From NCBI RefSeq assembly GCF_014648495.1, contig NZ_BMRF01000004.1:186001-250000 (forward strand): 64,000 nt of DNA, given 5' to 3'. Every line of letters starts with the position of its first letter. Position 1 is the stretch's first letter. The stretch is from Actinomadura cremea. GTDB lineage: Bacteria > Actinomycetota > Actinomycetes > Streptosporangiales > Streptosporangiaceae. The position numbers were made by a program, and so were the translations under genes. The notes under the pieces were generated by a model that had not been told where the DNA came from, searched no databases, and worked only from the letters and a program-made list of their open reading frames with translations. Shown in pieces: positions 1-7,986 of the stretch.

Positions 1-631
1 CGTCCGCCCGGGACGCGGCCGCGGGCGCGGCGGGCGCGGACGGCGCGGGGGCCGGAGCCGCGGCGGCGGGCGCCGGCTGCGCGGCACCGCCGGACCGGAC
101 CGCGGCCTCGATGTCGGCCCGGACGATCCGTCCACCGGGGCCCGAACCGGACAGTTCGGCGAGGTCGATGCCGTGGTCGCGAGCCAGCCGGCGCGCGAGC
201 GGCGACGCCGGCGGGCGGGACGCGCCCGTCCGCTGCTGCGCCGGGGCCGGAGCCGCCGGCTTCGCCTCCGCCGGCTTCGCCTCCGCCGCCGGCTCGGGCG
301 CCGGCTCGGGCGCCGGCTCCGCAGCCGCCTCGGCCTTCGGAGCGGCCTCGGGCTCCGGCGCGGCGGCGGGCGCCGGGGCCGCGCCGGACGACGCGCCCTT
401 CGGCGCGACCACGGCGATCGGCGCGCCGATCGCCGCCGTCTCACCCTCGCCGACCAGGATCTTCTCGAGCACGCCGGCCTCGTACGCCTCGTACTCCATG
501 ACCGCCTTGTCGGTCTCGATGTCCACGAGGACGTCGCCGACCGCGACCTCGTCCCCCGGCTGCTTCTGCCAGGAGCTGATGACGCCCTCCTCCATCGTGT
601 CGGAGAGGCGGGGCATGAGGATCTCGGTCAT
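1..631 (-). CDS. pdhC: Dihydrolipoamide acyltransferase (E2) of a 2-oxo acid dehydrogenase complex, N-terminal part
   Basis: This is the acyltransferase core subunit that carries the swinging lipoyl arm and passes the acyl group from E1 to CoA. The N-terminal lipoyl domain covers about residues 1-77, with the lipoylated Lys42 in ETDKAV. A long Ala/Pro/Glu linker with an AEAKP repeat follows. Next comes a peripheral-subunit-binding domain at about 143-180 (SPLARRLARDHGI, then GPGGRIVRADI). A second Ala/Pro linker runs off the left edge, so the catalytic domain is not visible. The ATG (631-629) overlaps the E1 beta stop as ATGA, which implies translational coupling. Pyruvate is the likely substrate because of the partner subunits, but a branched-chain or acetoin complex is not excluded. 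Confidence 0.9.
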   Translation of the reverse strand, partial: MTEILMPRLSDTMEEGVISSWQKQPGDEVAVGDVLVDIETDKAVMEYEAYEAGVLEKILVGEGETAAIGAPIAVVAPKGASSGAAPAPAAAPEPEAAPKAEAAAEPAPEPAPEPAAEAKPAEAKPAAPAPAQQRTGASRPPASPLARRLARDHGIDLAELSGSGPGGRIVRADIEAAVRSGGAAQPAPAAAAPAPAPSAPAAPAAASRAD

Positions 632-1644
632 GAGGCGGTCTCCAGGGCGAGCCGGCCGGTCGCGCGGAGGGTGTCGCGGGCGGCGGTGAGCAGGGACTCG
701 GCGGACGGCAGCGCCGCCGACTCCAGGGACTTGGCGTAGGGGAGCGGCACCTCGGCCATCGCGACGCGCCGCACCGGCGCGTCCAGCCAGTCGAAGGCGC
801 CCTCCTGGATGGTGGCGGCGATCTCGGCGCCGATGCCGTAGGTCAGCCAGTCGTCCTCGGCGACGACGGCGCAGCCCGTCCTGCGGACCGACTCCACGAT
901 CGTCTGCCGGTCCAGCGGGCGCAGGCTGCGCAGGTCGACGACCTCGGCGGAGATCCCCTCGGCGGCGAGGGTCTCGGCGACCTCGGCGGCGACGCGCGCC
1001 ATCCGCGAGTACCCGATCAGCGTGATGTCGGTGCCGGAACGGGTGACGGCGGCGCGGCCGATCTGGGCGGGCTCGATGTCGGCGACCTCGGCGGGCAGCT
1101 CGCCCTTGGTGTTGTAGAGGGCGAGGTTCTCCAGGAACAGCACCGGGTCGTCGTCGCGGATCGCGGCCTTGAGCATCGCGGACGCCTCGGCGGGCGTGCT
1201 CGGCGCCACGACCTTCAGGCCCGGGATGAACGAGTAGAACAGCTCGACGTTCTGCGAGTGGGTGGCGCCGAGCTGCTGCCCGCCGCCGCCCGGCGTCCGG
1301 ATGACCATCGGGACGCTGGCCTGCCCGCCGAACATCCCGTAGATCTTCGCGGCGTGGTTGACGATCTGGTCGAGCGCCAGCAGCGAGAAGTTGATCGTCA
1401 TGACCTCCACGACCGGGCGCAGGCCCAGCATGGCGGCGCCGATCGCGGCGCCGACGAAGCCCTCCTCGGCGATCGGGGTGTCGCGCACCCGGCGCGGCCC
1501 GAACTCTTTCAGCAGCCCTTCGGTGATCTTGTACGAGCCCTCGAAGAGCCCGATCTCCTCGCCCATGAGGAAGACGTCGTCGTCCCGGATCATCTCGGCG
1601 CGGAGGGTGTCCCGGAGGGCCTGGCGGTAGGTGACGGTTGCCAT
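628..1644 (-). CDS. pdhB: Pyruvate/2-oxo acid dehydrogenase E1 component, beta subunit
   Basis: This 338-residue protein has the usual length for the beta subunit of the heterotetrameric thiamine-diphosphate E1 enzyme, which decarboxylates the 2-oxo acid and acylates the lipoyl group of E2. Family features include the start MATVTYRQALRDTLRAEM, the MGEEIGLFEG segment, the DTPIAEEGFVGAAIG cofactor-interface segment and a C-terminal transketolase-like domain (VDLRSLRPLD). It lies 10 bases downstream of E1 alpha and overlaps E2 by four bases, so all three are one operon. The substrate is inferred: pyruvate is most likely, and the acetoin and branched-chain complexes are close relatives. Confidence 0.93.
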   Translation of the reverse strand: MATVTYRQALRDTLRAEMIRDDDVFLMGEEIGLFEGSYKITEGLLKEFGPRRVRDTPIAEEGFVGAAIGAAMLGLRPVVEVMTINFSLLALDQIVNHAAKIYGMFGGQASVPMVIRTPGGGGQQLGATHSQNVELFYSFIPGLKVVAPSTPAEASAMLKAAIRDDDPVLFLENLALYNTKGELPAEVADIEPAQIGRAAVTRSGTDITLIGYSRMARVAAEVAETLAAEGISAEVVDLRSLRPLDRQTIVESVRRTGCAVVAEDDWLTYGIGAEIAATIQEGAFDWLDAPVRRVAMAEVPLPYAKSLESAALPSAESLLTAARDTLRATGRLALETAS

Positions 1645-1654
1645 GGTCGGCTCC

Positions 1655-2812
1655 TCAGGAACTGAATACGGGGTCCGCGGGCATGCGGCGCAGCTCGCCC
1701 GGGACCGGGGTGGCGTAGGTGTAGTCGAAGAGCGTGGAGACGTCGGGCGCCGGGCTCCGGTCGGCGAACGCCGCCGCGGCGTCGACCTCGGCGGTGACCT
1801 CGGCGTCCAGCGCGTCGCGCGCGTCGTGGGGCAGGATCCCCTGGTCGGCCAGGTCCAGCGCCATGCGGGCCAGCGGGTCGGCGGCCTTGAGGGCCTCCTT
1901 CTCCTCCTTGGAGCGGTAGCGGGCCGGGTCGACGACCGAGTGGCCCTTCAGCCGGGGGCTCATGGTCTCCAGCAGGTACGGGCGGCTCTGCGCGCGGGCC
2001 TTCTCGACGGCGAGCGCCGCCGCGTCCCGGACGGCGAGGACGTCCGTCCCGTCGACGCGCGCGGACTCCATCCGGTAGGCGGCGCCGCGCTTGTACAGCT
2101 CGGGCTCGGCCGAGGAGTTCTCCACGGTGGTGCCCATGCCCAGCCCGTTGTTGATCACGACGAACACGGCGGGCAGGTCCCACAGCCCGGCGATGTTGAG
2201 CGACTCGTGGAACGCGCCGATCGCGGTCGTCCCGTCGCCCATCTGGCACATGACGACCTCGTCGCCGCCCCGGTAGTTGACGGCGAGCGCCGCGCCCGCG
2301 GCGAGCGGGACCTGGCCGCCGACGATGCCGTACCCGCCGAGCAGCCGGGCCTCGGTGTCGAACATGTGCATCGAGCCGCCCCAGCCCTTGGACACGCCGG
2401 TGGAGCGGCCGTACAGCTCGGCCATCACGCGGTCCGGGCCGATGCCCTTGGCGATCGCGTAGCCGTGCTCGCGGTAGTTCGTGAACAGGTAGTCGGTGGG
2501 CCGCAGCGCGGCCATCAGCCCGACGACCGTCGCCTCCTCGCCGAGGTTCAGGTGGCAGTAGCCGCCGATCTTCGCCTCGGTGTAGGCGCGGGCGGCGCGC
2601 TCCTCGAACCGGCGGATCAGCAGCATCTGCCGGTAGTAACCGATGAGCGTCTCCGCGTCGGCGCCCGGACCGGACGCGGTGTCGGCCGGGACGTCGGGGC
2701 TCGGCGCGGGCGCCGCCTCGCGGCCGGTCTCGCGCCCGGACGCCTTGGCGCCGCGCGTCCTGCTCGTGCGGGCCGGGGCGGCAGTGCCGGCCGACCTGGT
2801 CGTCTCAGCCAT
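1655..2812 (-). CDS. pdhA: Pyruvate/2-oxo acid dehydrogenase E1 component, alpha subunit
   Basis: This is the E1 alpha subunit, 385 residues. It contains the thiamine-diphosphate motif beginning GDG at residues 192-194 and ending NN at 221-222, plus GGSMHMFD and YREHGYAIA segments typical of the family. The first 50 residues are a low-complexity Ala/Thr/Arg/Pro extension not expected in the fold and are probably disordered. The ATG follows a good AGGAAGG ribosome site. It is the first gene of the leftward operon and faces the GntR gene at 2989, which is its likely regulator. Confidence 0.93.
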   Translation of the reverse strand: MAETTRSAGTAAPARTSRTRGAKASGRETGREAAPAPSPDVPADTASGPGADAETLIGYYRQMLLIRRFEERAARAYTEAKIGGYCHLNLGEEATVVGLMAALRPTDYLFTNYREHGYAIAKGIGPDRVMAELYGRSTGVSKGWGGSMHMFDTEARLLGGYGIVGGQVPLAAGAALAVNYRGGDEVVMCQMGDGTTAIGAFHESLNIAGLWDLPAVFVVINNGLGMGTTVENSSAEPELYKRGAAYRMESARVDGTDVLAVRDAAALAVEKARAQSRPYLLETMSPRLKGHSVVDPARYRSKEEKEALKAADPLARMALDLADQGILPHDARDALDAEVTAEVDAAAAFADRSPAPDVSTLFDYTYATPVPGELRRMPADPVFSS

Positions 2813-2865
2813 CGGCGACCTTCCTAACTCAGGGGTAACGCCGTAGGATCGCCACGACGCTCACC

Positions 2866-2892
2866 GATCATCATTGATCTATGATCGATCAT
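2866..2892. promoter_or_regulatory. Candidate GntR operator between pdhA and a GntR gene
   Basis: An AT-rich island holds GATC-ATCATT-GATC (2866-2879) followed by the perfect 12-base palindrome ATGATCGATCAT (2881-2892). It lies 54 bases upstream of pdhA and about 100 bases upstream of the divergent GntR/FCD gene. Symmetry and position suggest an operator; the binding protein is inferred. Confidence 0.5.
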
Positions 2893-2988
2893 ATTCTACC
2901 TCGTCAAGACCCGCTTACCTCACCGGCGACCTGAGGGTCCTGCCCGGTCAAGCCTTACTTACTGGGCGTAGGTCTACGATGGAGTACC

Positions 2989-3621
2989 GTGAACGCGCCC
3001 ATTCCCGCCCAGTTGCTGCGCACCGGTCTCGCCGATCAGATCCGCGAGTTCATCGTGGAGGGCATCAGCGCCGGGCGCTGGGAGCCGGGGGAGCGCATCG
3101 TCGAGCGCCGCATCGCCACCGAGCTGGGGGTCAGCCAGGGACCGGTCCGCGAGGCGCTCCGGCAGCTCGAGGCGCAGCGGCTGATCGAGTCGCTGCCGAA
3201 CCGGGGCGCGCGCGTCCGCGACTTCACCGAACGCGACCTCGCCGAGATCTTCCCCGTCCGCGCCGGGCTGGAGCGGACGGCCGTCGAGCTGGCGCTCCCG
3301 CGCATCGCCGACCGGCTGGACGCCCTGGAGGAGCACAACCGGCTCCTCGCGGAGGCCGCGGGGGACGGCGACCTGCACGCGCAGATGCGGCTCAGCATCG
3401 CCTTCCACCGGGAGATCGTCGAGACGGCCGGGAACCGGCTGCTGGTGTCGGTGTGGGAGGGCCTCGGCATCGAGCTGTGGACGACGCTGTCGCTGCGGCT
3501 GCACCACACGGAGATCTACTCGAAGTCGGCCGAGCACGCCGAGCTGATCGAGGCGTTCCGCCGCCGCGACCCCGAGGCTCCGCGCATGCTGCACGACCAC
3601 GTCATGAACTACGCGCCGTGA
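2989..3621 (+). CDS. GntR-family transcriptional regulator, FCD (FadR-like) subfamily
   Basis: This 210-residue regulator has an N-terminal winged helix at about residues 8-75 (the GntR signature ELGVSQGPVREALRQLEAQRLIE). An all-helical FCD ligand-binding domain follows at about 85-205, with the metal-ligand style residues of the family (AFHREIVETAGN). It starts with GTG. Members of this group usually bind organic acids and repress the neighbouring divergent operon, so control of pdhA-pdhB-pdhC by a carboxylate is plausible. The effector is unknown. Confidence 0.88.
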   Translation: MNAPIPAQLLRTGLADQIREFIVEGISAGRWEPGERIVERRIATELGVSQGPVREALRQLEAQRLIESLPNRGARVRDFTERDLAEIFPVRAGLERTAVELALPRIADRLDALEEHNRLLAEAAGDGDLHAQMRLSIAFHREIVETAGNRLLVSVWEGLGIELWTTLSLRLHHTEIYSKSAEHAELIEAFRRRDPEAPRMLHDHVMNYAP

Positions 3622-3625
3622 CGCG

Positions 3626-4327
3626 TCACTCCTTCACGCGGTAGGCCTTCATGAGCTGCGCCTCGGCGTCGTCGAGGTAGGAGCGCAGTTCCCGCTCGGC
3701 CGCCTCGTGCTCGCCGGACGCCAGCAGGTCGTACATTCGCCGGTTGCGGGCAAGGTACGGCTCGTGGAACTCGCGCGGCGACCCCATCTCGTGGAAGACC
3801 AGGCGCATCTCGGCCATCAGGTGGCGGATCATCTCGTCCACCCGGGGGCTGCCGACCAGTGCCGCGACGGCCCGGTGGAACCGGATGTCGGCCGTGCCGA
3901 CGTCCGGCCAGCGGCCGGCGGCGGCCGCGGCCTCGCCGTCCTCGACGGCGGACCGGACGCGGTCGAGCGCGCCCGCGCCGGCCGTGGGGGCGCACCGGAC
4001 GCCCTCGGACTCCAGGATCCGCCGCACCCGGTACAGATCGGACAGTCCGTCGGCGCCGACCCGGCGGACGAACACGCCGCGGTTGAACTCGTGGACGAGC
4101 AGCCGCTCCTGCACGAGCAGCCGGAACGCCTCGCGCATCGTGTTGCGCGAGACCTTGGCGGCGCGGCACAGGTCCTCTTCGGGGAGGCGGGCCCCCGGGA
4201 CGAGCGCGCCGTCGGTGATCTGCTCGCGGAGCAGGTCGGCGACCCGGGCGGCGGTGCTGGAGCGGTCGAGCTCGTGGCGGGCCGCCGCGATGTCATCGAG
4301 CCACGTCACGGAACGAGGGTAGCGCAC
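3626..4327 (-). CDS. GntR-family transcriptional regulator, FCD subfamily
   Basis: This regulator of about 233 residues has a GntR winged helix (LCRAAKVSRNTMREAFRLLVQERLL, about residues 50-75) and a C-terminal FCD domain (DIRFHRAVAALVGSPRVDEM). The GTG at 4327 is one start; an in-frame GTG 18 bases later would give a protein beginning MTWLDDIAAAR and is equally possible. It is transcribed away from the ycsG-pxpB-pxpC-ycsI operon, with an imperfect palindrome in the shared promoter. It therefore probably controls that operon in response to 5-oxoproline or a related acid, playing the role that the unrelated regulator KipR plays in Bacillus. The effector is inferred. Confidence 0.87.
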   Translation of the reverse strand: MRYPRSVTWLDDIAAARHELDRSSTAARVADLLREQITDGALVPGARLPEEDLCRAAKVSRNTMREAFRLLVQERLLVHEFNRGVFVRRVGADGLSDLYRVRRILESEGVRCAPTAGAGALDRVRSAVEDGEAAAAAGRWPDVGTADIRFHRAVAALVGSPRVDEMIRHLMAEMRLVFHEMGSPREFHEPYLARNRRMYDLLASGEHEAAERELRSYLDDAEAQLMKAYRVKE

Positions 4328-4358
4328 CGCAAGGAAAATGTCGGAACCAGGGATTGCT

Positions 4359-4375
4359 GGATTGTTGAACGATCC
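4359..4375. promoter_or_regulatory. Candidate FCD-GntR operator in front of the 5-oxoproline operon
   Basis: The 17-base element GGATTGTTGAACGATCC has arms GGATNGTT and AACNATCC around a single central G. It sits 32 bases downstream of the regulator's start on the other strand and 40 bases upstream of ycsG. The core resembles the TTGTNNACAA style of site bound by many FCD regulators. Confidence 0.5.
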
Positions 4376-4414
4376 CTACTCTGACGGAAAGCCGAACCCC
4401 CGAAGGGGCAGATC

Positions 4415-5644
4415 ATGACCGACTCCTCCACGCTGGACGCCACCCCGGCGAAGCCGGACCGATCCCGCCGCGGCGCGCTCCTCGGCGCCATGTTCCTGAT
4501 GGCCACCAGCGCCATCGGCCCCGGATTCATCACCCAGACGACCGTGTTCACCGCCCAGCTCGGCGCCGCGATGGCCTTCGCGATCCTCGTGTCGGTGCTG
4601 GTGGACATCGCGATCCAGCTGAACGTGTGGCGCGTCGTCGGCGTCTCCGGCAAGCGCGCCCAGGAGCTCGGCAACAGCGTCGTGCCCGGCGGCGGCTACG
4701 CGCTCGCGGCACTGGACGTCTTCGGCGGCCTGGTGTTCAACATCGGCAACATCGCCGGGACGGCGCTCGGGCTGAACGCGCTGTTCGGCCTCGACGTCAA
4801 GATCGGCGGGGCGCTGTCGGCGCTCGTCGCCATCGCGATCTTCCTGAGCAAGCGCGCCGGGGTCGCGATGGACCGGATCGTCGTCGTGCTCGGCGGCGTC
4901 ATGATCCTCATGACGCTGTACGTGGCGATCGTGTCGGACCCGCCGCTCGGGGACGCCCTGGTGCAGGCCGCGGCGCCCGAGGAGATCGACTTCCTCATCA
5001 TCACCACGCTGATCGGCGGGACGGTCGGCGGGTACATCACCTACGCCGGGGCCCACCGGATGATCGAGTCCGGGATCACCGGGCCCGAGTACGTCGGCCG
5101 GATCAACCGCAGCGCGATCACCGGAATCCTGGTCACCGGCCTGATGCGGATCCTGCTGTTCCTCGCGGTGCTCGGCGTCGTCGCGGGCGGCGTGGAGCTG
5201 GCGGAGGCGAACCCGGCGCCGTCGGCGTTCGAGCACGCCGCCGGGGAGGCGGGGCTCCGGGTGTTCGGCCTGATCATGTGGTCGGCCGCGATCACCTCGG
5301 TGATCGGCGCGTCCTACACGTCGGTGTCGTTCCTCGTGTCGTTCTCCTCCTTCGTGGAGAAGTACCGCAACTGGATCGTCGTCGGGTTCATCGCCGTCTC
5401 CACCGTGATCTACCTGTTCATCGGCACCGCGCCGGCCAAGCTGCTGGTCCTCGCGGGGGCCCTCAACGGCCTGATCCTGCCGTTCGGGCTGGCGGTCCTG
5501 CTGTGGGTGGCGGCGCGGCGCCGCGACCTGCTCGGCGGCTACCGGTTCCCGAAGTGGCTGCTCGCGCTCGGCGTCGCCGCCTGGCTGCTGTCGCTGTACC
5601 TCGGCTGGAACGCGCTGTCCGGCCTCGACGAACTCTGGGGGTGA
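4415..5644 (+). CDS. ycsG: NRAMP-related membrane transporter, YcsG type
   Basis: This 409-residue integral membrane protein has about eleven hydrophobic helices. The GPGFITQTTVFTAQLGA segment near residues 35-51 takes the place of the metal-binding DPGN region of NRAMP transporters. Divergence at that segment suggests a substrate other than Mn or Fe. In Bacillus subtilis the homologue YcsG sits in the ycsFGI-kipIAR cluster, and the same partners follow here. Import of 5-oxoproline or a related compound is an inference from context. The ATG has a good upstream site (GAAGGGGCAG), and pxpB begins seven bases after the stop. Confidence 0.82.
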   Translation: MTDSSTLDATPAKPDRSRRGALLGAMFLMATSAIGPGFITQTTVFTAQLGAAMAFAILVSVLVDIAIQLNVWRVVGVSGKRAQELGNSVVPGGGYALAALDVFGGLVFNIGNIAGTALGLNALFGLDVKIGGALSALVAIAIFLSKRAGVAMDRIVVVLGGVMILMTLYVAIVSDPPLGDALVQAAAPEEIDFLIITTLIGGTVGGYITYAGAHRMIESGITGPEYVGRINRSAITGILVTGLMRILLFLAVLGVVAGGVELAEANPAPSAFEHAAGEAGLRVFGLIMWSAAITSVIGASYTSVSFLVSFSSFVEKYRNWIVVGFIAVSTVIYLFIGTAPAKLLVLAGALNGLILPFGLAVLLWVAARRRDLLGGYRFPKWLLALGVAAWLLSLYLGWNALSGLDELWG

Positions 5645-5651
5645 GGGACGG

Positions 5652-6257
5652 GTGCGGATCATGCCGAGCGGCGACGCCGCCCTTCTGGTCGAGCTCCCCG
5701 GCCTGCCGGAGATGCTGGGCCTGTACTCGGCGCTGGCCGCGTGCCCGCCGCCCGGCGTCGCCGACATCGTCCCGGCGGCCCGCACCCTCACCCTCCTGCT
5801 CGAGCCCGCCGCGAACCCGGCCGCCGTCGCCGCGGCCGTGCGCACCGCGCGGCCCGGCGCGGCGGCCGGGACCGCCGGCACCGTCGAGATCCCCGTGACC
5901 TACGACGGCCCCGACCTGCCCGAGGTCGCCCGGCTGACCGGGCTGCCGCCCGCGGCGGTCGTCGCCGCCCACACCGCCGCGTCCTGGCGGGTCGCGTTCA
6001 CCGGGTTCGCGCCCGGCTTCGGCTACCTCGACGGCGGCGACCCCCGGCTGGACGTCCCGCGGCGGGAGACCCCGCGGCTGCGGGTCCCGGCGGGCGCGGT
6101 CGGGCTCGCCGGGCCGTACAGCGGCGTGTACCCGGCGGAGTCGCCCGGCGGCTGGCAGATCATCGGCAGCACCTCCACCGCCCTGTGGGACATCGACCGC
6201 GACCCGCCCGCGCTGCTGCGGCCGGGCCTGCGCGTGCGGTTCGTGGAGGACGCGTGA
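5652..6257 (+). CDS. pxpB: 5-oxoprolinase subunit B (KipI family)
   Basis: This 201-residue protein is the PxpB/KipI subunit of the ATP-dependent 5-oxoprolinase that opens 5-oxoproline (pyroglutamate) to glutamate. Family features include the start [15 protein letters not shown], the [17 protein letters not shown] strand, and the Gly-rich [19 protein letters not shown] block with the [11 protein letters not shown] and TGVYP-like ([12 protein letters not shown]) segments. It starts at GTG and overlaps pxpC by four bases. KipI was first described as an inhibitor of the sporulation kinase KinA in Bacillus, but the metabolic role is the likely one here. Confidence 0.9.
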   Translation: MRIMPSGDAALLVELPGLPEMLGLYSALAACPPPGVADIVPAARTLTLLLEPAANPAAVAAAVRTARPGAAAGTAGTVEIPVTYDGPDLPEVARLTGLPPAAVVAAHTAASWRVAFTGFAPGFGYLDGGDPRLDVPRRETPRLRVPAGAVGLAGPYSGVYPAESPGGWQIIGSTSTALWDIDRDPPALLRPGLRVRFVEDA

Positions 6258-7144
6258 AGCGGCTCCTGGACGTCCTCGCCACCGGCCCCCGCGCCACCGT
6301 GCAGGACCTCGGCCGGTTCGGGCACGCGGCGCTCGGCGTCGGGACGTCCGGCGCCGCGGACCCCGCGTCGCTGCGGCTGGCGAACCGGGCGCTCGGCAAT
6401 CCCGAGGGCGCCGCGGCGGTCGAGGTCACCCTCGGGGGCCTGCGGGTCCGCGCCCGCGGCGGCGTGTTCGCGGCCGTCACCGGCGCCCCCGCCCCGCTCG
6501 TCCTGGCCGGCCGGCCCGCCCCGCCGAACGCCGTCCTGCACGTTCCGGACGGCGCCGAGCTGCGGCTCGGCGTGCCGCCGACCGGGCTGCGCAGCTACCT
6601 GGCGGTGCGCGGCGGCGTCGCGGTCCCGCCCGTCCTCGGCTCCCGTTCCACCGACACGCTGTCGGGCCTCGGCCCGCCGCCGCTCGAACCCGGTGCCGTC
6701 CTGCCCGTCGGCCCGGTCCCGGACGCCCCGCCGCTGCTGGACGTCCTGCCCGTCGCGCCGCCGACCGCCGGGACGGTCGAGCTGCGCGCCGTCCCCGGCC
6801 CCCGCGACGACTGGCTCGTCCCCGGCGCGCTCGACGCCCTGTTCACCGGGACGTTCGAGGTCACCAGCGACGCCGACCGCGTCGGGATGCGCCTGGACGG
6901 GCCCCGTTTGAAGCACGCGGAACGGGGCGAACTACCCAGCGAGGGAACCGTCACCGGGGCGCTGCAGGTCCCGCCGTCCGGACGTCCCGTGCTGTTCCTC
7001 GCCGATCATCCGGTGACCGGCGGCTACCCGGTCATCGCCGTCGTCGCCGCCGCCGACGTGGGACGCGCCGCCCAGGCGCGCCCCGGGCAGCGGCTCCGGT
7101 TCCGTCCGGTCCCCGCACCGGACCTCAGGAAGGCACCGTCATGA
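6254..7144 (+). CDS. pxpC: 5-oxoprolinase subunit C (KipA/allophanate hydrolase subunit 2 family)
   Basis: This protein of about 296 residues begins with GTG inside the pxpB stop (GTGA). The family start motif [20 protein letters not shown] and the [22 protein letters not shown] segment are clear. The [11 protein letters not shown] and [24 protein letters not shown] blocks also belong to the biotin-dependent carboxylase-related fold. PxpC works with PxpA and PxpB on 5-oxoproline. The stop overlaps the ATG of ycsI. No pxpA (LamB/YcsF) gene is visible in the window. Confidence 0.9.
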   Translation: MKRLLDVLATGPRATVQDLGRFGHAALGVGTSGAADPASLRLANRALGNPEGAAAVEVTLGGLRVRARGGVFAAVTGAPAPLVLAGRPAPPNAVLHVPDGAELRLGVPPTGLRSYLAVRGGVAVPPVLGSRSTDTLSGLGPPPLEPGAVLPVGPVPDAPPLLDVLPVAPPTAGTVELRAVPGPRDDWLVPGALDALFTGTFEVTSDADRVGMRLDGPRLKHAERGELPSEGTVTGALQVPPSGRPVLFLADHPVTGGYPVIAVVAAADVGRAAQARPGQRLRFRPVPAPDLRKAPS

Positions 7145-7953
7145 ACCAGACCGCTTCCCCCGACCGCGCGCCCCTCGACCCCGGTGCGCTGACCCCCGAT
7201 CAGGCCCGCGCGCTGTTCCGCGCCGGGCTCCGCGTGCCCACCGCCGGCTGGTGCACGGGCCGGACGCAGGCGAACCTCATCGCCGTCCCGCGCGACCAGG
7301 CCTACGACCTGCTGCTGTTCGCCCAGCGCAACCCGAAGCCGTGCCCGCTGCTCGAGGTCACCGACCCCGGCGCCGTCTCCGCGCCGATCTTCCCCGGCGA
7401 CCTGCGCACCGACCTGCCCGGCTACATCGTGTACGAGCACGGCGAGCCGGTCGCCGAGGTCACCGACGTCACCGAGTACTGGCGCGGTGACCTCGTCTCG
7501 TTCCTGATCGGGTGCAGCTTCACGTTCGAGACCGCCCTGCGCGACGCCGGGGTCCCGATCCGGCACGTCGAGCAGGGCGTCAACGTCCCGATGTACCGGA
7601 CGAGCCGGACGTGCCGGCGCGCCGGGGAGTTCGGCGGCCCGCTCGTCGTGTCGATGCGCCCGGTGCCGGCCGCCCAGGTGGCCGACGCCGTCCGCGTCAC
7701 CGCGCGCTACCCGTCCGTCCACGGCGCGCCCGTGCACGTCGGCGACCCCCTCGAACTCGGCATCGAGGACCTCGGACGGCCCGACTACGGCGATCCGGTG
7801 GACGTCCGGGTGGACGAGATCCCGGTGTTCTGGGCGTGCGGCGTCACCCCGCAGGCCGCCGTCACGGCGTCCCGGCCCAAGTTCGCGATCGGCCACGCGC
7901 CCGGCCACATGGCGATCACCGACGCCCGCGACACCCGCTACCTGGTGCCCTGA
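7141..7953 (+). CDS. ycsI: Putative hydro-lyase, YcsI/DUF1445 family
   Basis: This 270-residue protein matches the YcsI family throughout, for example [17 protein letters not shown] near the N terminus, the [14 protein letters not shown] and [11 protein letters not shown] segments, and the C-terminal [11 protein letters not shown] and [11 protein letters not shown] blocks. A DUF1445 domain also occurs in the mammalian D-glutamate cyclase DGLUCY, which interconverts D-glutamate and 5-oxo-D-proline. That agrees with its place as last gene of a 5-oxoproline operon, although the exact reaction of the bacterial protein is not established. Start and stop are unambiguous (ATGA overlap). Confidence 0.88.
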   Translation: MNQTASPDRAPLDPGALTPDQARALFRAGLRVPTAGWCTGRTQANLIAVPRDQAYDLLLFAQRNPKPCPLLEVTDPGAVSAPIFPGDLRTDLPGYIVYEHGEPVAEVTDVTEYWRGDLVSFLIGCSFTFETALRDAGVPIRHVEQGVNVPMYRTSRTCRRAGEFGGPLVVSMRPVPAAQVADAVRVTARYPSVHGAPVHVGDPLELGIEDLGRPDYGDPVDVRVDEIPVFWACGVTPQAAVTASRPKFAIGHAPGHMAITDARDTRYLVP

Positions 7954-7986
7954 GCAGGACGTTCGTGCCTGGCATAGGCTGCGGGC

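Noticed and set aside
111-739. Plus-strand ORFs opposite the E2 gene
   Set aside because: They mirror the Ala/Pro linker of the minus-strand E2 protein and are low-complexity Arg/Ser/Gly text.
5652-7144. pxpB-pxpC as urea amidolyase/allophanate hydrolase subunits
   Set aside because: The domains are related, but the ycsG and ycsI neighbours and two separate subunits match the 5-oxoprolinase cluster, and no urea carboxylase gene is near.
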